A program made the translations under genes and the position numbers. A stretch of DNA of 64,000 nucleotides, taken from contig JAVTVJ010000458.1 in the NCBI GenBank assembly GCA_034509425.1, forward strand, positions 868,001 through 932,000, read 5' to 3'. Of the stretch, positions 25,901 through 36,866 are shown piece by piece. The notes beneath the pieces were generated by a model. That model made no database searches, was not told the DNA's origin, and worked only from the letters and a program-made list of their open reading frames with translations. Every line of letters begins with the position of its first letter. Within the stretch, counting starts at the first letter, position 1. Source of the stretch: Eopsaltria australis (lineage: Eukaryota > Chordata > Aves > Passeriformes > Petroicidae).

Positions 25901-28900
25901 GTCTTCTTCACTGTTGTCTTCCATCAAAACTCACTCTTTTAATTCCCTTTTTATTTCCTGATTCCTCACTCTAATTTTTCCTACTTTATTATGCCCTATT
26001 CTCATCTGACTTTCCTGGCTGCTCAGAGCTCTACTTTTCTTGTCTCCATCTCAAACAATTTCAATCCCTATTACTGAACTTCTTGGATAAACAGAGTAGC
26101 ATAATAAAGGGACACAACTGAACTATATTCTCTGAAGAAAATATCTCCATTTTTTGAAGATATTATAGTGAAAAATAGAGTTAAAATATTACTTTAAAAA
26201 AAAACAGACAGACAGAGAAAAATAGAACAAAGGATTTCTTACCAGATAGGGGAAAAATGAGACCAGTGCATCACACTGAGGTACCAAACATCTGCTTTTA
26301 GACCAAATAGCACAAGGTATATCTGAAACTACCAGACCATGTGGAAATGGATGTATTACCTTTATTTGAGTAATTACCAGGTGGAGGTTTTGGAGTTTTT
26401 TTCCTGTATTTAGCAATGCAGCACCAGCAAACCCAACCACAGCCGTGGCCACTGTGATCCATCACTATTGTGGAACCAGGCACCAAGAGATGTCCCCAGG
26501 GAAAGTTCACAGTGTTGTTCCAAGTTAAACTGCTCTATTTGCAAGTTCTTCCAGCCAGCCCTGGGGAGATGTTAAGCAGGTTTCAAAAATACCAGAGCAG
26601 ATCTCAGGGCCTGGGCCCACTGTCAAGCCAGGTAAAAACTGAATCACCACAGAAACATCCCTGTGCTCTTCTTTGCTTCAGTTTTTCATTGCTTAAGTAG
26701 TGAGAAAATACATTTCCTGCAAAATGCTTTCTGATAATAGGATTAATCACACTGTGGAAGTATTAGAGACTTTGTGAGGGTGGAGATGCAGATATTATCA
26801 GTGCCCTGTGTCACTTCTTGCACCTTAAGAAACTGTCCCCATTTATTTCTTTATTCACAGGAGTGAATTCAGTGTGTTAATTGGGAATGGGAAAGAAATT
26901 ACTTTCATTCACACACCTCAAATTGATTGGCTGTCTTATTTTGTTAGAAGGAGTGAATAAAGCCCTAAACAAATAAACTAATCTACCTAGGCACACAATT
27001 CTTCATTGTGATTCCTTTGACTGTGCCCCTTCTTATTCATTCTTGCTGTAAGATAAACAGCCCCAGTCTCCTCATCTCACTGCACATGAGATTTTTTTCA
27101 AAGGCCCTCGTTAGGCATTCTTGATAAAAGTCTAGATTAGTTTATTGGTTTGTATTAAAATCACACAAAAATACTGATTTGCCTAAAGTTAGTTGTCTTC
27201 AAAGACAGTTAAGGAAATATTCCTTATTCATATGTCCAAGATGAAGAGTTCCACAGCTGATGTTTCAGAGTTGAGGTTTTTCACTAAAAAAAAAATCCCA
27301 AAAGGTACAGATATCAAGACAGAATTGTATTTTATTTTAAAGTAAATCATGGTAGTCTGGACTGTTTTTTGACACCTTACTAGGCAAAGCCAGACTTCTC
27401 AATAGCATCAGGCATCACATACCTACAGAATTCTCACAATTTCTACCATAATGTCCTGGGTTAATGGGTAGAGTAATATATATACAAAAAATTTTCCCTT
27501 TTTTATTTTTTTAAAATAGAACTTACCTGGTTATTACATTCAACAGAAAACACAAACTTTTTCTAAAAGACTTCTAAAGTCTTTTGAAAAAAATCAAAGT
27601 TTTGGTTTTGCAGCTTTTACAGCTGTAAAATGAAGCTGACAAGAACTACCCAACTAAGCAGCAAGGTGACTGACAATAAACCTCTCAAAAATAATTTCAT
27701 TCACTAAATGAGATTTTTTGGAACATTCCTGAACTGTAAATAATATAAAGGTTGGTGCTCAAAGATTAGAGCAAGTTAGAAGATAATTTATTTTCTGTGT
27801 GTTTTGCAAAATACAGAAATCCAATTTCCAGCTACTTTTTCCATTACCTGAAATAAATATTGGGGTCTGATCACACATTTAATAAGAATATGCATAACTT
27901 TCTGGAAATTCCATCAGGAGAAAGGAGGATATAGACAGTATAGACAAACAATCCAAAGAAATGAAACAGGTTGGCTTTGAGGAAAAAAATTTTTCCATAT
28001 TATAATAAAAACCCTTTTAGAGTGTTAAAGGAAAATCATCTTCTGCAGTTTCTTGGACATTTTTCTTTGTTCTGAACTGACAGATTTACTTGGCATTTTG
28101 GTAAAATTTATTTCAGCAGCACTCTTCACTTACCTAAGTGTTTTAAAACACAGATTTGATTAATAAGCACAGTTACTGAAACACAGACTTTCAAGAAATC
28201 CCAGAGATTATTTCCCAGAAGTCAGCACTGGTTGTTAAGAAAACCACTGAGATGTTTAGTAAGGACACACGCTTCAAATGTCCTGTACAATACTGCAGAA
28301 GTGGGAAAGTCCCCTTGAGGCTGTACCAGAATTCTCTTTAGGTGAGGACAGAGCTCCCCACCAGAGGGGATTGGCAACAGCTCTGATTTCACCATTTATT
28401 TTCCATTTTTGTCCACCTGCATGGGCTACATCCCCTTTCTGACACTCTCAGGCCTTGCTGTGACCCAGATTATCGGGTTCTAAAAGAAAACACAGGAAGT
28501 CCCTGGTGCAGTTCAGAGCAAAGTCCTGCAGGAATGGTTCCAGCCCAAAGGAGCAAATGTCACAGCACAGGATGAGCAAGAATGCCATGGCAGGACAAGA
28601 GATCCTAAAGCTACTGCAGGGGTTTGTCTTGAACTCCAAATCCCAGTAATAACTCACAACCATACATATACATAGATATACAGAAGGAAATATTTTTGCT
28701 CTTATTTCCCATTCATTGAATTTCCAAATACTTTGCGGTGAAAAGCTGAATCAATTTTAAATCCTAATAAAATGGAAAGATGTCCCCAAACCCAGTGAGC
28801 AGAAAGTCTCTTTGCTCTTTAAGCCAGTGACAAAAGTTGCAGTGACACAAAGGGAAATAGCTCAGCACTTGGAGCATTTGCTTTGGCTGAATTATTCCAC

Positions 28901-29129
28901 TCTGCCTCAGTTAAGATTGCCATTTGTTAATACAGCACATCATTTGATTTAAAAGTGAGACCAATTCAGAGATCTCATGTCCTGCTATCTGTAAGCATGT
29001 TCTTCACTGAATATCTTAAAACTCCTTGGAAATGCACACTGCAGTGCAATATAATATTTAGTCAGTTTATTACCATCACTAAATGCAGGGTTACAGTATA
29101 AATCTTTAAAAGCATGTCAGGACCTACCT
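25901..29129. other. Non-coding DNA without recognised genes
   Basis: Unique, mostly AT-rich sequence. A C+T-rich stretch (about 25910-26060) lacks a repeat unit. The paired inverted repeats at 27.6 kb are listed separately. No exon or transposon is recognised. Confidence 0.55.
27565..27630. repeat. Two neighbouring inverted repeats
   Basis: Positions 27565-27585 form a perfect 9-base-pair stem with a three-base loop (AAAAGACTT, CTA, AAGTCTTTT). Positions 27615-27630 are a 16-base perfect palindrome (TTTTACAGCTGTAAAA) centred on a CAGCTG E-box/PvuII hexamer. They are only 29 bases apart. No terminator role is expected in a vertebrate genome. Confidence 0.75.
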
Positions 29130-29360
29130 AAGCTTTGTGACGGATTGAACGTTAATGCTCGCTCTGGCCTAGGAAAAATCTCATTTCCCAATATTATGAC
29201 AGCTACACAATGTGTAAATGCTGAAGTCACTGATTACATTCGAGTCAAATATTTATTTACCAACTGACAAAGTGTTAGTCCTGGCAAGGTAACAAAACCT
29301 GATGCTAATTAAGGGCACATTTTTTCTGATGGCATCCAACACTAATGCAGTTTGTTTAGA
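29130..29360. promoter_or_regulatory. Candidate conserved regulatory element
   Basis: The left part has four CpGs close together (about 29142, 29151, 29161 and 29240) in an AT-rich background. It also has a homeodomain core TAATTA at 29306-29311 and a long complex sequence without repeats. No open frame of note spans it. This is the sort of composition seen in avian developmental enhancers, but conservation cannot be judged here. Confidence 0.3.
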
Positions 29361-30879
29361 ACAAAAATAAAAACCCAAACCAAAATACACAGGCATTTCA
29401 AAGACTTTTTTCCCCCCTGAATATGGAATAATTTCATTTCATGCAGCTAAAATTTCATGGCACTATTAAGAACATTCTTCCCCTTACATACATCTTGATT
29501 TTCTTTACCACTGTTACAGGGTACCATAACTGTACTAGTATGGAAATACCAAAGTCAGAGATGTTATTTCATTACATTATTACTTCAGCCACTGGAAAAC
29601 ATCACTCACCTCATTTGAAGAGAGGATACTGGTGTGATACAAACAGGAAAATACAAACCAGGCCAGAAAGTTTCTGCAAAAGTGGCAATTCAGGATAAAG
29701 TACTGGGATCTCTGCAGGAAGGAGCTGAAGACCAGATTTTGTGATCATGAGAAACTGAAAGACAAATTAGGCAATATAAAACTGTGAACTTGGTACTAGA
29801 TCCAACTCATAGGCAAAATAATATTTTCCCAGCTCTTTCTTCTATTCCCCTCCTTTTTAAATAATAATTTATTATTTTTCTTTTTTTGATTCTTCACATG
29901 GGATTTTCAAACTTACAGTCTGTCCCAAACGTTACCTAAAAGAACCAGTCTAATCAAGAAAAATTATACAGTAAAAATCAACCTCTTCAAGTTGAAATCA
30001 ATCTTGAAAATGGAATCAAAGTTCCTGGCCAGTCTGCCTGCCTGAACTGAGACTGTTCTTGAAATTTTTTTAAACAGGCAGTAAAGTTTTTCTTTTTTTC
30101 CCTTTAAAGTTGAGATTCACTGGTGATAAAGAGGCAGGTAGAGAAAGCATAGAGAAACATGCCCAACTGCATAAAAATGAGAACAAAAGTATGTGGGGGA
30201 AATCATGTTAGAAAAACAGACAGAAAGGTGATAAAAAGGAACAAAAGTGAGGAAATAAATCTAGTTAAAAAAAAAGACAACAAAAAAAAAAAAACCAACA
30301 AAGCAAACAACAACCAAACAAAACCCAACAAATATCCAACAAAAACCCAACAAAAACCCATCAGGGAATGTACGAAGTAAAGAAAATCAGAATTCAGAGG
30401 AAGGATAGGACATGGAAGAATTAATACTGAGCTGTGTCCATCATAACACAAGGAGGAGACATTTTGGAGCTCCTGCTGTCACTGGGTTTCATTAAGGAAT
30501 GAATACAAACTCCATGGTCTGAGTTTCCCTGCACACCTCGTGGTACAAGATGCTGATTATGCCGTTTGTGTGACATTTTCACTCGCAAACATTCATCTCC
30601 TTTCAGCTAAACCAGACTGATTAAACTTTAACCAGGGAAGGCAGGAGTTGGGGAGGGTTTATTTGTGGCTCACATATGGCTCCTGTCCCTGTCACACACG
30701 ACATTGGAACAGCAACAAAGGGCAACTGTCTAGACCCCACTGAATCACTTGGAGTCCTACAGATGGTTTCTATTAATCTTCAGCTTCCTCAAAAACCTGC
30801 TCTTTTTTCCACCTTCCCCTCAATCTGCAAAACTCTGCCCTCCTCCTAAGTCTTGCCTCAAAGCTAATTTGTGAAATTA
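29361..30879. other. Non-coding DNA with an A-rich tract
   Basis: Unique AT-rich sequence containing the A-rich repeat at 30267. A C+T-rich stretch lies at about 30775-30850. No gene or transposon is recognised. Confidence 0.55.
30267..30361. repeat. A-rich tract ending in (AACAAAAACCC)n
   Basis: Poly-A interrupted by C, passing into imperfect 10-11-base units of the form AACAAAAACCC (clearest at about 30334-30361). The frames across it (Lys/Asn/Gln/Thr-rich on plus, Phe/Leu-rich on minus) follow from composition. Confidence 0.85.
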
Positions 30880-31050
30880 AAGCTGGATTCTGCAAACGTT
30901 TGCCCACATATGCGTGGAAAACTTCAGGCTACGTCTTCTTAACGACTCCAGTATGACTCAGATAATTAAAGCTCAAAGCATATGGGAGCTGTCTTGATTC
31001 AGGGTGCAAAGTCACTGCCTTTCGTGTCACAGTGGATGAGGACTCTGATC
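30880..31050. promoter_or_regulatory. Candidate regulatory element with an AP-1 site
   Basis: CpGs are kept at about 30897, 30913, 30932, 30944 and 31023. There is a consensus AP-1 word TGACTCA at 30954-30960, followed two bases later by a TAATTA homeodomain core (30963-30968). The block contains no repeat and no long frame. It sits about 300 bases from the AP-1-like cluster at 31.3 kb, so the two could belong to one element. Confidence 0.3.
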
Positions 31051-33490
31051 TGAGCCATGGAAATGCCAAAATTCAAAAGCAGCCTCGGTGTCTGATGCTC
31101 ACCTGAGGTGGAAGAGCCTCAGGCAAGGCACAGAGAGGGGAATCAGCCAGAAAGGGAGACAGGGAACGTGAGCGAGACCCCCTAAAATAATAAAGCACAA
31201 AACAGCCCCAGTTACAAAAGAGTAACCATCTTTTGTTTTATTAGAAGGCCTCAGATATTTGGGTTTAACAGCTGAACAAGTGCAGGTACAACTTCATGGC
31301 TTGAGGGACACCTGCTCTGAGTCACTCCCTTGAGTCACTCTGAGTAACTCCCTTGCAAACCACTGTTTCATTTTATAAATCTGTTTTCAAACACATGCAT
31401 GCATCTATAAATATACACACAGTCACCTGTGTGACCTTATATGCAAATAATAAAATAGCCTGGACAGACTGGTTTACTGTGAAATATCTGTGGATTTCCT
31501 TAAGGAAAATCCCCTTTTTGGTGTTGTTTTCTATTTTTCTCTCAGAGAAAACAACAGAAAAAAGCAGGAAAGAAGACAAATCCTTTGCATTAAAGCAATC
31601 ACCAGTACAAGACACCAACAAAACCCCACTAAAGCTGTTAAACCAGCATTATTTCTCATCAGTGAAATAGCAGAGTAGCCAGAATTGGCATTTCAGGAGG
31701 TATCAGCTAACTTACTTACACTAATGGGGGGAAGTTTGTCATAATACACAGAAATATCCATCACAGCTAATTTTAGCTCACGCTGCAAACATCTTGGCAG
31801 CAGAAAGCTGCCTGAAACTAATGAATATTTTCATGTTCCTTCTGTTTGTTTAAGGTGAGATAACTGAAACAAGGATTCTTTAGGAAAAATATCAGTGTCA
31901 CTAATTAGAAAGCAACTTTGTCAAAGCAAATCTATTGCAATAATTTTTTTTTTTACTTTCTTGCAAGTAGATCTGTTAGATAAAAAGCATTTTCCTCCAG
32001 GTCACTTATATTGGAAGAAAAATTGGTTACTATTGCTATTAAAGCAGGGTAACAGATACAATGTGGGTATCAGTGGGCTGGGCCTTTTTGTTAGCTCAGA
32101 AATATTTCTTTTCATGTTTTTTGTCTAGAGTGTATTATTTATATTCTTAATAAATATTACCATACAATTAATCTATTTAAAATAATAGCAAAAAGGACCC
32201 AATTTTATTAAATAAATCATACTGTGTTTTCTGATTATGATGAGAAGAGATTGTACAAAGGCGCCCTTCCTCCTTAATAAAAACTTCCCTAATTAATTCT
32301 TAGACAAAATATTTGAATTGTGCAAGGCAGAACTTTTATTCCTCTGGGAAAACTGGTGTTAAAGAGTCACTGACCTTTTCTTTATACACAACATTAATAT
32401 CTCATCAAAAGTATTGCTCACTAATATACAGAGCCCGATGTCCATTGGTTTTAATCATGCTTAGGGAAAAATATCCACTCATTGTTAATTTTTGTAAGGG
32501 TTTTTGGAAAGAATAAGCATCAGTTGAAATTTCTTTAAATAGAAAAGATAGGTTTGCTTCGAAAAACATGAAATGTTGGGTTATTTTCTGTAAATATGTC
32601 AGACAGTGCTACATGAGAGAATGAAAACCTCAGGATAATTTAGAAAGTCACTCTCCTAAGTAAATAAATCTACATTCAGAACTTTGCTGGATTCCTTACT
32701 GCAAGAAAATCACTCTGAACCCATAACCAGACACAGAGACTTGGAGTTCATTTCTGCCTGTTGATTATCTGAAGAAAACCATCCCCACAGAGGACGCTTG
32801 GCTGATATGTGGCTGATGTAAAATTAAACTCACAGTAAAATATGAAGTATGGAGCTTTGTTGTGCTGCTGTGGGCACTCAGGGTATGCGTGGGATAAATA
32901 CAGCTCTGAGCTCTCTTAAATATTCCCATTTTAAACACAGAGAACAACAGGGATGGACCAAATATTACAAGGACATGCTCAAGGAAAATTTTGGAGCTGT
33001 GTGGCATTAATTTCAAGAGGTGGACAGAGCTGCACTTTGGCTGCTGGGGCAGGAATTATCCCCTGAACCTGTCACAGTTTATGAGCAAAGCACTATTGAC
33101 ACTGCACATCTCTGCAGATGCCAGGCAAAAGCAAAGCAGGTGTTGTGGATAAAGAAAATGCAACTTCTGGGCCTGCTTTGCTGCTGTAAAAATCAGAGCA
33201 GTTTCTCAAAGAAACATCAAAGGCAGGATTTTTCATGTGAGATGGGTATGACTCCATTGTTCCCCACTTCTGCACATCAAAATGTAATTATAAGACGAAC
33301 TGGACCACATTTAGTGATGATGTAATTCCACTGAAGTTATTTCTGGGAGAAAATCTAATCCACTCACATAAGTCTGCAGCATGTTGAGACCTCATAATTA
33401 ACCAAACTGGATTTCCCTTTGTCTCATGTGTACTCATTGAAAAAATATATTGTTTTAAAAAGGAGATTCAATTAATACTTTTCTGGGTGG
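31051..33490. other. Non-coding DNA without recognised genes
   Basis: Unique sequence. It contains the AP-1-like triplet at 31318 and a very AT-rich part at 32.1-32.3 kb. No exon or transposon is recognised up to the CR1 copy. Confidence 0.55.
31318..31347 (+). promoter_or_regulatory. Cluster of three AP-1-like sites
   Basis: TGAGTCA occurs at 31318-31324 and 31331-31337, and TGAGTAA at 31341-31347, each followed by CTC. The first two are exact matches to the AP-1 (Fos/Jun) consensus TGA(G/C)TCA. The arrangement looks like a short local duplication (GAGTCACTC units). It could be a binding-site cluster or just a microduplication. Confidence 0.4.
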
Positions 33491-33655
33491 ACCAGGTTTA
33501 GACTGGGAGGGTGGAGAGGCACTGGAACAGGCTGCCCAGAGAAGCTGTGGATGCATCCCTGGAAATGTTCAAGACCAGGTTGGATGGGGTTTGGAGTAGT
33601 GGACAAGGTGATTTTTAGGGTCCCTTCCAACCCAAACCATTCCATGATTCCATGA
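33491..33655 (+). mobile_element. CR1 LINE, 5'-truncated 3' end
   Basis: The order of words is that of the avian CR1 3' end: CAGGTTTAGA, then GGCACTGGAACAGGCTGCCC, AGAGAAGCTGTGG, ATCCCTGGAAATGTTCAAG, CCAGGTTGGATGGGG, and GGTCCCTTCCAACCCAAACC. It finishes with two ATTCCATG octamers in place of the usual ATTCTATG. Only the non-coding 3' end is present. About 30 bases are missing after the CAGGTTTAGA block, and the stretch after TTGGA is shorter than consensus. CR1 copies are typically 5'-truncated and lack poly-A and target duplications, as here. No reverse transcriptase sequence remains, so it is inert. Confidence 0.95.
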
Positions 33656-35559
33656 CCAGCAATGATTAGGTGTGTCAGGAAAAAAAATTCAAATTATCGA
33701 CCTCAGGTAGAATTATATCAACCTGTTCCTAAACAAGAAGCTGCCTTGAAATCTCACAGAATAAATTTTAGCAAAATGTTTCTGTCCTGGGCCTGGTTTC
33801 AAACATTAACACGGTTGAAAGTGGAACTTGGATGTTCCTTTGCTGTATTTTCTAGAGGGACGCAGAGACAACTCTGCCAGCACAGGGCAGGACAGCAAAT
33901 ACTTGTATTCCACCAAACAGAACATCAACATCTGGACTCTTCCAGCTGTATTTAATTCTGTTTAAGGTACAAAATCCATATAAACTAACAAATGTGTCTC
34001 CACTTGGACTGAGCAGGTAGAGCCAGAGCTTCAACACCTCTTCCAATTGACTCTGCTCAGATCCTCTGTGCACACATTCCTAATTCCATTCACCACACTT
34101 GTCCTTGCACATGTTTTTGCATTATTCAGTAGCAAATTCAGTCCTCAGGCATAAACAAACAAATCACATATGTTTCATTAGCTACAGCAAGGTCTAATTG
34201 CAGTGAGCAGAAACACACAGGAAATTTGGAAATGTTCAGAATTGTTACTATAGCCACCACCAAGTGCAAATACTTAATACAAACTTTATAATATAAATAA
34301 TTTAATAGGGAGAAACCTAATGAAAGTGAAAGGATGCCCAGAAAGCAATATATTTTAGAGCATTAACATCCCATGTCAAAAATATATTCAGGTATAAACT
34401 GGCCAAATATAATTGGAACTTCAGGTTCTGAATGGGTTTCAGACCCTTCTCCTGTGCTGCAGAAACAGCTGAGGTTTTCCACTAATGAAGAAACAAATAA
34501 AACCCACAGAACAGAAAGCTGAATTCCACAGAATTCCAGGCTTTACATAAGAGAAGGGGATCACAACATAATTAACAGTACCAGATTGCTTTTCTGTTCC
34601 CAGTGTAATGTAATTATTTTAGACTTTCCTTCAAACCCAAATATATCTTTTAAAAACACTTGTGTACTCTCAGCTTCTCACATTTCTTTCATGGTGCTTG
34701 ATTTGTCCCAGTTTGGCTCACAGGTTGTGATGCCAAGCTATCAATAACCCTTGAAGATCTATAGGCATTTAATGAACTTTCAGGAGAGTACTGAGAAATA
34801 AATAAAAATACATTCTGTATCTGTAATAAAACTACATATCTAGAAATAGAATTAAATATGAGAATTTCAAAGAATATCCTAAAATAGTATTTTCTGTGTT
34901 CATTCTGAAAGTTTAGCATGCTAAGTTAGGACATGAACCAGCATTAACAAAAACCACAGACAGCTTTCAAGGAAAACAGTTATTCCTGCAAGTACAGCCA
35001 CCAAATATTTGTTATTTTGATGGTCCATGAATGAGACTTATGTAAAAAAAACAACAAAAAAGTGGCCCAATTCCAGCCTGAAGAACTTTTTTAAAAAGAA
35101 AAAAAGTTTTACTGCCATAGAGTCTCTGGTGTTAACAAAGGGAGATGCATCTGCTGCAAAATCAGAAACTTCTGTGTGTGTATAAACACATATAAATTAT
35201 ATTTCTACATCTACTTACATGTACATAAATAGAGATAGAGGGATCAAATAAATATCTGCACTGAAACAGGTGGCAATGCTGAAAACCAGAAATGAGCCAT
35301 CAAAATTTATCACAACTCACTCCAATTAATAACTGCAAGGTTTGGACCATATTTTGGATCTATTTAAAGAACAGACAAACATTCAAACATCAGCAGTGCT
35401 CACAGATCTGTAAAGAGAATATTTTTTCTCTATTTTGCTGGGAATGACTAAGAAACACTAAACTGTTGGAGTCCTCACCTCCCTCTGCCTCAACCTCGTA
35501 TCACTACAAAACAAATCCTAAAAAGGATTTCATAGGAAAGATGGGCATTAGTCCAATTT

Positions 35560-35960
35560 GCTAATTCTCATCACGAAGAGTAAAAAGGTAAATTCAGATG
35601 AAGACAAATGGGAGCCAAGCACTTCAGATATCTTCTTATAATTAAGAAAGTGTCAGAACCTCTGTCCCAAATTTGTCCTGTCGAAAGTAATAGAACAGAT
35701 CATTGTTTCCAAGGCTAAGACACATTAGAATTTTCATTAGGAACTCCTAACAAATGAGAAATACAAGAGCAAAACTGTTATTTGAATGTCACTGACTCTT
35801 CAGGTTTAATACATCTCATTTCCTCTTGCTCTGCTATTGGAGCTGTCTGCAGCATCACAAGGGCTCAAGCACAAACACAGAGGAGCCACCGGTTTGCAAG
35901 TGAAATGAGATTTCATAAATCAGGGGAATAAAGCATTGCATGTTAGTGGAAAGCTGGCTC
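35560..35960. promoter_or_regulatory. Candidate conserved regulatory element
   Basis: Complex repeat-free sequence with a Sox-type ATTGTTTCC word near 35702, CpGs at about 35574, 35682 and 35890, and no long frame. The evidence is weaker than for 7.0, 29.1 and 39.6 kb. Confidence 0.18.
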
Positions 35961-36822
35961 TTAAAACAATATTTTAAAGCACACTTTAATTCAAACAGAA
36001 CATGATTTTATCAGTAGTGTTAGCACCAGTTATTCTTTTATATATTATTGGTGTCTTTTCATATTTTGCACATAAAAATACACAGTCTTCCTTTGTTCTT
36101 TCAACAACTTCCTTTCTATTTGCATTAAAGACATTATCCAACAATTTTAGTTTCTAAAAACCTTCTCCCTTATTTGATTGTGCAGCTTGGCTGTTAATTA
36201 TTTTTTCACTCAGTGTTGATTTCCTTCATGCAAAGACTCGAGTTTTATTTTTAGTGTCTTATGTAATTGTTCACTAATGCCTTATTAAAACTGAACACCT
36301 GTAGCCTCAGTTATCTTATAAATGAGTTAACAAGGAAAAACACTCCTCCAGGGAAGCTTGTATTATACATCTGAACCAGGAGAATTAAACCATTATGTAC
36401 CTCCTCAAAGTTAGCTCTTCTTTGGTTCCAGCATTTCAAGCTGTTACTCTGCTTTTTGGCAATGAGGAAAGAATCAGATTCAGCCCACAAAGAACGAAGA
36501 TGGCAAAATGAATTCTTCTATAGGGAGCTGCTGCAAAAGCTCATGGCTTTGAATATGTTAGAACTTAATAGAGATGATGAAATTGTCCTTTTCAGAAGCC
36601 TGGCATCCTGCTCTGCAAACAGACCAGAAGAGATCATGAGAACCACAGCACTGTTTGCTCACAGTTGTTCATTCTTCAGAACACTGATGCAGGCACAGCA
36701 ACAGGTTCATTGCTGCCTCTGCAAAGCAAGAACAGTGCCAGGCCCCAGACTGGCAGCAGCAGCCAGGGGGATGTTGGTACCAGGCACTTTTGGGGGTTAG
36801 CTCAGGTATCCCACCTGCAGCT

Positions 36823-36866
36823 GAGCCTAAAACCAGCCTAGCTCGAGCCTAAATCCAGCCCAGCTC
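36823..36866. repeat. 22-base tandem duplication
   Basis: Two abutting copies (36823-36844 and 36845-36866) of a 22-base unit starting GAGCCTAAA and ending AGCTC, differing at two positions. It lies in a G+C-rich patch. Confidence 0.85.

Noticed and set aside
27450..27480. TGTCCTGGGTTAATGGGTAG resembling the start of some avian retroviral LTRs
   Set aside because: The resemblance ends after about 20 bases. No polyadenylation region, partner LTR or CA end was found.
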